DNA of 6,388 nt. Source: Actinomycetota bacterium (GTDB lineage: Bacteria; Cyanobacteriota; Vampirovibrionia; Obscuribacterales; Obscuribacteraceae). The stretch lies in assembly GCA_903970355.1 (NCBI GenBank), contig CAJCIF010000315.1, positions 1 to 6,388 of the forward strand, read 5' to 3'. The position numbers were made by a program, and so were the translations under genes. The first letter of the stretch is position 1; each line of letters starts with the position of its first letter. The notes under the pieces are model-generated. The model searched no databases. It was not told the origin of the DNA and worked only from the letters and a program-made list of their open reading frames with translations. Below, piece after piece: positions 1-4,722 of this stretch.

Positions 1-222
1 TATTCATTTGATAGCCACAGGCATCACTTTGGTGATTGGGGCTCAATGATCGACAAACGTGCCGTGTCGATGCGCATTATGCTGACAAGTGCTTTGGCTT
101 ATTTTCAAGACGGTAGTCGTCGTCTTAGAATGGTTGATATCGAAGCAAACGAATTCGTAACAACTCTGGCAAACAAAGACTTAGAATTGCCGGCAAAGCT
201 CATGAAGAAGTGCGCTAGTTAA
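1..222 (+). CDS. C-terminal 73 codons of an unrecognised protein, cut by the window edge
   Basis: Frame 1 is open from the first base to a TAA at 220-222 and encodes 73 residues with a normal mix of charged and hydrophobic residues. Near the start is a His- and Asp-rich stretch, DSHRHHFGDWGS. A predicted helix follows (roughly RAVSMRIMLTSALAYF), then a short beta-like segment RRLRMVDIE, and the protein ends LPAKLMKKCAS. I do not recognise the family. The HHFGDWG string resembles the HLGDWGTQFG block of arginyl-tRNA synthetase, but that block is N-terminal in ArgS and nothing else fits. About 73 stop-free codons alone is modest evidence, since chance would give this a few percent of the time. 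The abrupt end next to a convergent gene and the plausible composition support it. It faces the minus-strand genes and shares its stop-codon bases with the 219-1274 gene. Confidence 0.65.
   Translation, partial: YSFDSHRHHFGDWGSMIDKRAVSMRIMLTSALAYFQDGSRRLRMVDIEANEFVTTLANKDLELPAKLMKKCAS
219..222. other. Shared palindromic TTAA: two convergent stop codons overlap
   Basis: The plus-strand partial gene stops with TAA at 220-222, and the minus-strand 351-codon gene stops with TAA read at 221-219. The four bases TTAA serve both. No intergenic space is left, so any 3' transcript end signals must lie inside the opposite gene. Confidence 0.7.
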
Positions 223-1274
223 GTATCGCTGACCATGCCGGTTTCGAAATCGGCCTTGCGACTCGGACGTGGTCTGTCTGAAACCATCCCTTCTCCGGCC
301 AGTTCAAGATGTGGCAGGGGCTCGCTTGAATAGTCGGCGGTGACAGAAGTTTGATCGTTTCTAGCAATTAGTTCTTCAGCTACGATGCCGCCTCCCGACA
401 CTTCTCTTTGATTGGTGAAGATATTTTCCGGTTGGCTAAGAGCAATATAGGTTTCTGGTGGGTCGGCGGAAACTGGATTGTCCGTTCGACTGAGATCAAC
501 CGGACTTTCCGTTTGATTGAGAGCTGTTTGACTTGTCGTTTGACTGAGATCAACTGGGCTTGCTGTTTGATTGAGATCGACTGGAACGTCAGGCACGTTG
601 TATGCAAGTGCGGCATCCGGTTGTGCAAGAGTAGGTTGTATAAGAGTAGTTGGATCAGCCGGTTGGTCGAAAGTGACTGGATTGTCCGGCAGGTTGTAGG
701 CAACTGTGTTGTCCGCTTGACTGATCGCAGTTGGATTGTTGTTTGGTTGACCAAATAGACTTAGTTGGTCAAAATTGAATCCATTAAATGGTTGGTTTAG
801 AGCTGCTAAGTCGTCTCTATGCCGGTCGCGGTTGTCCTGTTGGAAAAGCCATGAGTTGTCGGCTTGGAAAACGCCATTACCATCCGTTGAATTGATAATA
901 ATGGAATTGTCCGTCGGGTTCGGAATGGCTGCATTACCCGTCGGGGCTAATGCGATCCTGTTGTCTGTTTCGGTACCACCAGATCTTCCGGTTGGAAGAT
1001 TGGTTTCGTTTACTGCGGTTTCGGTAGTACCAACTCTACCCGACAAAACTGGTCTTGGTCCGGTCCGACCAACGGTTGATTCTGACCCGCTTTGATCGCC
1101 ATTACTGCTGCGATCTTGCGGTTGTGATACTTGAGTACTTCTATCGTCGGTTGAAATACTGGAGACGTAGCCGAGTGCGGCTTGCGTCATTTCACTTGCG
1201 GCAATCATTTTTTCTGCATATTGCAACAATCCTTTGCTGGTTGCCAGGTTTGCAAATTCGCCAAGACTTGCCAT
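219..1274 (-). CDS. Low-complexity nonapeptide-repeat protein, probably the out-of-frame C-terminal part of the upstream 646-residue protein
   Basis: This 351-residue frame runs from ATG at 1274 to TAA at 219; no family is recognised. Residues 1-40 look like an amphipathic helix region (LGEFANLATSKGLLQYAEKM, then AASEMTQAALGYVSS). Residues 41-100 are polar and probably disordered (Ser, Asp, Gln, Gly, Thr). Residues 104-148 and 180-283 are built from nine-residue repeats rich in Asn, Asp, Pro and Gln. The end (about 291-351) is acidic and then basic, with GMVSD occurring at 329-333 and 346-350. There is no signal peptide or membrane segment. The ATG at 1274 lies 70 bases inside the upstream gene and has no convincing ribosome site. 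A second ATG at 1208 (residue 23) overlaps the upstream TGA as ATGA and would give 329 residues. A third reading is fusion: joined after Lys624 of the upstream protein, the two frames give about 975 residues in one continuous style. I favour fusion or a disrupted single gene over an independent gene. Confidence 0.6.
   Translation of the reverse strand: MASLGEFANLATSKGLLQYAEKMIAASEMTQAALGYVSSISTDDRSTQVSQPQDRSSNGDQSGSESTVGRTGPRPVLSGRVGTTETAVNETNLPTGRSGGTETDNRIALAPTGNAAIPNPTDNSIIINSTDGNGVFQADNSWLFQQDNRDRHRDDLAALNQPFNGFNFDQLSLFGQPNNNPTAISQADNTVAYNLPDNPVTFDQPADPTTLIQPTLAQPDAALAYNVPDVPVDLNQTASPVDLSQTTSQTALNQTESPVDLSRTDNPVSADPPETYIALSQPENIFTNQREVSGGGIVAEELIARNDQTSVTADYSSEPLPHLELAGEGMVSDRPRPSRKADFETGMVSDT
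237..254 (+). terminator. Possible 3' hairpin of the plus-strand gene (weak, no U-tract)
   Basis: GCCGGTTTCGAAATCGGC folds as a near-perfect stem, with one G-U wobble in plus-strand RNA, around a TCGA loop. It starts 14 bases after the plus-strand stop codon. No run of T follows, so it is not a classical intrinsic terminator. It could be an RNA 3'-end stabiliser, or it could simply be a chance palindrome inside the minus-strand coding sequence. Confidence 0.22.
426..737 (-). repeat. Coding tandem nonapeptide array (27-base period), major block
   Basis: Residues 180-283 of the 219-1274 frame divide into consecutive nine-residue units: NPTAISQAD, NTVAYNLPD, NPVTFDQPA, DPTTLIQPT, a five-residue interruption LAQPD, AALAYNVPD, VPVDLNQTA, SPVDLSQTT, SQTALNQTE, SPVDLSRTD, NPVSADPPE and TYIALSQPE. 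The rough consensus is a small or acidic residue, Pro, x, x, a hydrophobic residue (mostly Leu), x, Gln, Pro/Thr, x. At DNA level, 488-522 and 542-576 match at 31 of 35 positions and lie 54 bases (two units) apart, which suggests recent duplication. It is not the RTX nonapeptide (GGxGxDxux). Confidence 0.75.
831..965 (-). repeat. Coding nonapeptide array, diverged N-terminal block
   Basis: Residues 104-148 of the same frame also fall into nine-residue units: DNRIALAPT, GNAAIPNPT, DNSIIINST, DGNGVFQAD and NSWLFQQDN. Asn/Asp recurs at unit position 1 or 2 and a hydrophobic residue near position 5. This block is separated from the major array by about 31 less regular residues rich in Asn, Phe, Asp and Gln. 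The units are more diverged in DNA than those of the major block, so they are probably older copies. Confidence 0.5.
1205..1213 (-). other. A6 run abutting TGA, with ATGA stop/start overlap (possible slippage or coupling site)
   Basis: On the minus strand the 646-codon frame ends CAG AAA AAA TGA. Six A residues (1213-1208) immediately precede the stop. A -1 slip on the run moves the reader into the downstream frame (Met-Ile-Ala-Ala-Ser...). The same bases contain ATGA, in which the Met codon of the -1 frame overlaps the stop. The heptamer is G AAA AAA, not a perfect X XXY YYZ, and I see no obvious stimulatory stem next to it. No good Shine-Dalgarno sits at normal spacing: AAGGA is about 21 bases upstream. 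Confidence 0.35.
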
Positions 1275-3145
1275 TTCGCATTGAGTTTGCCAATAAAGGC
1301 TGCAACTTGCCCGGCCGTTGCGTGTTGCAAATTGAAAGCGGAACTGATGTCGGCCATATTCGCCATATTCAAGGCAATTGCTGAAGTGGCTGTCGGACTG
1401 TTTTTTCCACTGCCATCGCCCCCCTGTCCACTGCCTTGTCCGCCCGCGACGTGAATATGACCTTCGCTGTCAATTTCAATTTTGTCGGCCACATTGAGAC
1501 TGCCGTCCCTGTTAATGCGTACGATATTGTTTCCTTGTGCATCTGTCATCGAGACCCCGCCACCATCTTGTGCGGTAGACGTCTCGCCGTCTGCTGTCTT
1601 CATTTGCATATCATGGGCATTCATGATCACTGAAGTTTGACCTTTTCCGCCGATATCACTGATACCGTTTTGGTTGAATTGAAGAGTCTTGCCGGAGTCG
1701 CCTATGGTTGACTGTGTTCCGTCTGCATTGCCGGTAAGAGAACCTGTTCCATCGGCTTTCATTGTGAGCGTGCCCAAGCTGTTCTCTACGGAGGATGCGC
1801 CACCACCTGAAGTAACTTTTGATAATCCATTCTCTGCATGCGTTAGTGCAACACCATCTTTCGGTTTGACAGTGGTACTACCAACGGTGAGCTTGCCCGT
1901 GCTATCAATGATTTCTTGTCCGTTTAAGAGTACGGACTTTCCTTTTATTTGAAGACCTGGAATTGAACTCAGGTCTGAAGTTTTTGTGAAGCTTACGATG
2001 CCGGTATTGGGGTCACGTGTTTCTTTCATGGCGACGCCATCTTCGATCCGGTAACGGGAATCACCTTTTTGAATAGTTACGGCGCCACTTTTATTTGTTT
2101 CATATAGAACTCCCTGCGACAAGATGGCTATATTGCCCTGTCCATCGGTAAATTGTTGAACAGTATCGTCGCCCGGTTTTTGATTTTTCATTGCCGTGCG
2201 TATGGCAGTTTGCATCGCTTCGTGACCTTGCACCATGGTCACTAAATTTTTCTTGTCCAGACGTTCTTGTAATTGTTTAGTGAGATCAGCTTGTGATGTG
2301 AATGTGATCACCACATTGCCATCAGGACCGATTACTTGTCCTTTCCCTTCTTTTGCGTCCCATTGCACTGTGCCATGAATTTTGGCATCGTAAATGGCTT
2401 TATGAGTGCCATCGTCGCTGAAAGTCACACCATCTTTGGAAGATACAACCGAAGAATGAGTCGTCTTGTCATAAACAATAGTCTGATCTCCTGCCGTTGT
2501 TACTACCTTGGTAGGCGAGTCAACACCTTTGACTTCGACTCCGTCTTTATTCTTTTCGTCGAAGACAGGATTTCCATCCGGATAAGCATCTTTAACGGTG
2601 CCTGGGTTTGCCGCATCTGGCGTAAAAAGCCAGTCAAGAACGGGACTCTTGGACAAATCACCGCTTCCATCCGTGGTTGCAGGCGGATTGCTACCATCTC
2701 CACCACCTGTTGCCGGCGGATTGCCACCATCTGTTCCTCCAGCCGTTGGATTAGTAGTGGTACCTCCGTTGTCGGTTGGGCTAATGAGGGTAGCCGCTTC
2801 GCTGTTTGCGATCGAGAGCTCTTGTTGCAAAACATCCGAATTGATGTTGTAGGGATCGGTCATATCAAGAAAGCCGCTAGACATATTAAGATTCACCGGA
2901 ATTATTGGTGGTTTGTCTAGAACCACCGCGCCCGGACCGTATGTCGCCGATAAAGTTTGAGTAGTAAGTAAGTCTGTTCCTGACGTATTAGTTGTTGCTG
3001 GATTTAACGATGCATCCGATGTTGGAGCAGTCTTCGTTAAATCCGGTGTTGGCAGAGTCGCCGCAAGAAGATCTGGGTGCAAAACAGGATCAGCTGCAGG
3101 CGCTGCTTTTTGGGGCGTTATATCAGAGGGGGAATCGTTAGCCAC
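1205..3145 (-). CDS. Large Gly/Asp-rich beta-repeat protein of unknown function (frame probably interrupted at its end)
   Basis: This 646-codon frame starts at GTG 3145, the only start after the in-frame TAG upstream, with TAAGG eight bases before it. No signal peptide or membrane helix is visible. Residues 1-125 are Pro/Thr/Ala-rich and probably disordered. Residues 126-165 form a Gly/Asn/Pro/Thr linker with a duplicated NPPAT motif. Residues about 200-282 and 330-567 are predicted beta strands alternating with Gly/Asp turns (for example KADGTGSL, NADGTQST, TADGETST, NRDGSLNV, DSEGHIHV). This resembles a beta-solenoid or a phage-tail/Rhs-like repeat, but no named domain can be assigned. A charged helical segment (about 284-322) interrupts the strands. 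A Gly/Ser linker (568-581) leads to a helical region (586-623). The final 22 residues (625-646) contain the only two Cys and two of the four Trp, and look like a wrong-frame tail. The true protein probably continues into the 219-1274 frame. An adhesin or structural surface role is possible but unsupported. Confidence 0.75.
   Translation of the reverse strand: MANDSPSDITPQKAAPAADPVLHPDLLAATLPTPDLTKTAPTSDASLNPATTNTSGTDLLTTQTLSATYGPGAVVLDKPPIIPVNLNMSSGFLDMTDPYNINSDVLQQELSIANSEAATLISPTDNGGTTTNPTAGGTDGGNPPATGGGDGSNPPATTDGSGDLSKSPVLDWLFTPDAANPGTVKDAYPDGNPVFDEKNKDGVEVKGVDSPTKVVTTAGDQTIVYDKTTHSSVVSSKDGVTFSDDGTHKAIYDAKIHGTVQWDAKEGKGQVIGPDGNVVITFTSQADLTKQLQERLDKKNLVTMVQGHEAMQTAIRTAMKNQKPGDDTVQQFTDGQGNIAILSQGVLYETNKSGAVTIQKGDSRYRIEDGVAMKETRDPNTGIVSFTKTSDLSSIPGLQIKGKSVLLNGQEIIDSTGKLTVGSTTVKPKDGVALTHAENGLSKVTSGGGASSVENSLGTLTMKADGTGSLTGNADGTQSTIGDSGKTLQFNQNGISDIGGKGQTSVIMNAHDMQMKTADGETSTAQDGGGVSMTDAQGNNIVRINRDGSLNVADKIEIDSEGHIHVAGGQGSGQGGDGSGKNSPTATSAIALNMANMADISSAFNLQHATAGQVAAFIGKLNAKWQVLANLQTWQPAKDCCNMQKK
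1274..1276 (-). other. Likely site of a one-base deletion joining or splitting the two frames
   Basis: On the minus strand the sequence is GCG AAA TGG. One additional A would read GCG AAA ATG GCA and continue ...LNAK directly into MASLGEFANLATSK, keeping helix-like composition on both sides. The homopolymer is short (three A), but an A4-to-A3 loss is the simplest event that explains the odd Cys/Trp-containing tail that follows in the present frame. Confidence 0.45.
2676..2732 (-). repeat. Tandem 33-base-spaced duplication encoding two NPPAT linker units
   Basis: Plus-strand bases 2676-2699 and 2709-2732 match at 22 of 24 positions. They encode the NPPAT motifs at residues 142-146 and 153-157 of the 646-residue protein, 11 residues apart. 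This is a short coding duplication within the Gly/Pro/Thr linker. Confidence 0.6.
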
Positions 3146-3153
3146 GGGACGGA

Positions 3154-3158
3154 CCTTA
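3154..3158 (-). promoter_or_regulatory. Ribosome binding site supporting the GTG start at 3145
   Basis: Minus-strand TAAGG lies eight bases before GTG 3145. The frame opens only after a TAG a short way upstream and has no other ATG, GTG or TTG in that interval, so this site fixes a rare-type start for the 646-codon gene. Confidence 0.5.
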
Positions 3159-3165
3159 ATTCTGG

Positions 3166-3192
3166 GGTATACGAACTAAGCTTGTTTGCCAA
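3166..3192 (-). promoter_or_regulatory. Weak sigma-70-like promoter candidate before the 646-codon gene
   Basis: In the 164-base gap the minus strand has TTGGCA (3192-3187, five of six to TTGACA) and TATACC (3171-3166, four of six to TATAAT), with a short 15-base spacer. The placement about 20 bases before the GTG is plausible. An alternative -10, TATACG at 3200-3195, lacks a good -35. Chance matches of this quality are common. Confidence 0.25.
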
Positions 3193-3249
3193 TACGTATA
3201 AACCGCACTGTACAACAAACTAACCACCTTGCCATGGGGAAAATACGTA
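3191..3249. repeat. Two copies of AATACGTA in the intergenic gap
   Basis: AATACGTA occurs at 3191-3198 and 3242-3249, 51 bases apart (close to five helical turns), and each copy contains the palindrome TACGTA. The placement in the only sizeable non-coding gap is suggestive of a regulator site, but eight bases repeated twice is weak evidence. Confidence 0.2.
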
Positions 3250-3259
3250 GTAGATCGTT

Positions 3260-3299
3260 AAACCGGAGTTTCAGTACGGTTTCACAGCACTGCTCCGTT
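3260..3299 (-). promoter_or_regulatory. Short competing inverted repeats after the 467-codon gene
   Basis: In minus-strand RNA, AAACCG (3282-3277) pairs perfectly with CGGTTT (3265-3260) across an 11-base loop. The overlapping CTCCG (3268-3264) can instead pair with CGGAG (3297-3293). The two stems are mutually exclusive. No T-run follows either, so a classical terminator is unlikely. The stems are short (six and five pairs) and may be chance. Confidence 0.2.
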
Positions 3300-3309
3300 A
3301 GCATTTTCG

Positions 3310-4713
3310 TCACCTTAAGTGTGCGTCCTCATTGCGTTTCAGCAGATCATCAATGATGTCAAGTGTGTGTATTCTGCCTTTGATTAATTGGTCGGGCATT
3401 GCATGAATCTTCTTCAGATGAGACTCGAATTTTAATTGGTCGTAAAAGTAATAGTTCGTGGCCGTGAAGTTAAGAGCTTGAGCGGATAGACCGCAAACAG
3501 TTCCATCAAAAGTAAGCTTGTTTTGAATTTTGAGATCTTTATTGTCTCGGTAGAAGCCAACCAAGTTTGAAATGTCCTGGCTTAAGTCGGTTGCGGAAAC
3601 AATTGGACCGATGGCTGTTTGTTGGAGAGCTACCTTTTTAAAGTGCGCAAGCCTGTGGGTTTCTCTATCCAAATAGGATTGATAGTGGTCGTCCCATGTT
3701 TTGTAAGCTTTCGCACGATCCTGAAATGAACCAGCTAGTGCCAGTGTTTTTGGATCAGCATTCTTTTCCGCATTCTGGAGTTTGACGAGCCAGGCATCTG
3801 CATTTGCCTTCGGGTCACGGAGTCTATCGTTATACTGGCGGCGAAGGCGACCAAACCAATACCTATAGAGCACGTTTTGTGCCTTGGAAGTCAGCGGTGC
3901 TGCTGGAAGTAGCGCACAATCTGCAACCATTCCAACCAAAATGGAAGGACCAAATTTCTCGTTTTGATGGAGGCCTTTGATGGCTATACCATACGAAACT
4001 GCCGTAAGTGTTTCTGCTGCAACGTCGATTGCATAGTAAATGTTGTAGCTCGCCTTTTCAGATTTTGCCTGGGCATAGATATCGGCAAACTCGTATAGAC
4101 ACCAGTCCCTGTAATACTTAAGGAGCGTTCCTTCCGTCTTGCACAGCTCCTTAAGCGATCCCTCAGGTAATTCCTTAACGAGACGCTCTCTTTGAACAGC
4201 CAATTGATCGATTTCTTTCAGTCTGGCTGCAACGAATTGCCTGGCATAGCTCGGACTCTGGTTGTGCTGGCAATTGTGGTAGGCCAAAAGCGCATTAGCA
4301 CCGATTTCAATGCCGGAACTTCCGCCACCGAACGCTCCGCCCACTATTCCTGCCGCGTAGGCCTTGCGAAGAGAGGGCACGGAAATTTTGGAAGGGTCAT
4401 TCAAAAATTTGGCAGTGTCTACCAGTTGCGCCGTATCCGATCCAATATAGATGGCCGCTGAAGTTTGCTGCAAAAAGAAATATCGTAACCGGCTGAATTT
4501 GGGATCGCGTATAGCCGTCAATCGATAGTTCAGATAATACCTTTCTAGGTCGAGCTGTTGTGTGACAAGCAAATCGGTAAGATTAGATATTCTCTCGGCT
4601 AGAACCGGGTTTATTTCCGGGGAAGCATCTTGTCCGAATGCAGGTAGGCTTGCTGTGAGGAAGATGATTCCAGCAAGCAAAAACAACCGGATGCGATTGA
4701 GACCACCTTTCAT
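3310..4713 (-). CDS. Exported 467-residue protein of unknown family, co-transcribed with the alkyl sulfatase
   Basis: ATG at 4713 begins a clear Sec signal peptide: basic start (MKGGLNRIR), hydrophobic core (LFLLAGIIFLTASL), and a likely cut after AFG at about residue 27. A lipoprotein cysteine is absent. The mature part is mostly predicted helix. Two Gly/Ala-rich hydrophobic stretches, about 118-145 (AYAAGIVGGAFGGGSS...) and about 226-270, could be membrane-associating hairpins or buried helices. Other parts are charged and rich in Tyr, Lys and Arg (about 280-360). Cysteines fall at 148, 191, 205, 266 and 407. I recognise no domain or catalytic motif. The start lies six bases after the sulfatase stop, so one transcript and translational coupling are likely. 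The export signal places it outside the cytoplasm. A role in handling the sulfatase or its substrate is inference from position alone. Confidence 0.85.
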   Translation of the reverse strand: MKGGLNRIRLFLLAGIIFLTASLPAFGQDASPEINPVLAERISNLTDLLVTQQLDLERYYLNYRLTAIRDPKFSRLRYFFLQQTSAAIYIGSDTAQLVDTAKFLNDPSKISVPSLRKAYAAGIVGGAFGGGSSGIEIGANALLAYHNCQHNQSPSYARQFVAARLKEIDQLAVQRERLVKELPEGSLKELCKTEGTLLKYYRDWCLYEFADIYAQAKSEKASYNIYYAIDVAAETLTAVSYGIAIKGLHQNEKFGPSILVGMVADCALLPAAPLTSKAQNVLYRYWFGRLRRQYNDRLRDPKANADAWLVKLQNAEKNADPKTLALAGSFQDRAKAYKTWDDHYQSYLDRETHRLAHFKKVALQQTAIGPIVSATDLSQDISNLVGFYRDNKDLKIQNKLTFDGTVCGLSAQALNFTATNYYFYDQLKFESHLKKIHAMPDQLIKGRIHTLDIIDDLLKRNEDAHLR

Positions 4714-4722
4714 TGCGCCCTA
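4714..4722 (-). promoter_or_regulatory. Sulfatase stop overlapping a possible ribosome site of the 467-codon gene
   Basis: The minus strand reads TAGGGCGCAATG. The TAG stop of the sulfatase is also the start of an AGGG Shine-Dalgarno-like element, but only four bases separate AGGG from the ATG. That short spacing suggests the downstream gene depends on ribosomes finishing the sulfatase. Confidence 0.4.

Noticed and set aside
1..60. Arginyl-tRNA synthetase fragment, from HHFGDWG resembling HLGDWGTQFG
   Set aside because: That ArgS motif lies near the N-terminus of a large enzyme. Here it is 65 residues from the C-terminus with no other ArgS feature.
107..126. Hairpin AAGACG...CGTCTT as terminator for the minus-strand genes
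   Set aside because: Six perfect pairs, but in the minus-strand reading it is followed by GAAAAT, not a T-run, and it lies inside the plus-strand coding frame.
426..737. CRISPR array suggested by regularly spaced ~27-base repeats
   Set aside because: The units are directly tandem and diverged, without unique spacers between constant repeats, and they encode a regular nine-residue protein pattern.
380..758. Minus- and plus-strand open frames of about 116-124 codons over the nonapeptide array
   Set aside because: The 27-base tandem repeat keeps several frames free of stops at once. These translations are Arg/Thr/Ile- or Trp/Cys-rich shadows of the repeat DNA.
426..965. RTX-type calcium-binding nonapeptides
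   Set aside because: The period is nine, but the GGxGxD signature is absent and the units are rich in Pro, Gln and Leu.
2336..2920. 194-codon plus-strand open frame opposite the beta-repeat gene
   Set aside because: Antisense to a frame with coherent composition. Its translation is rich in Arg, Cys and Ile in an incoherent pattern with no ribosome site, as expected from a shadow of a Gly/Thr/Asp-rich gene.
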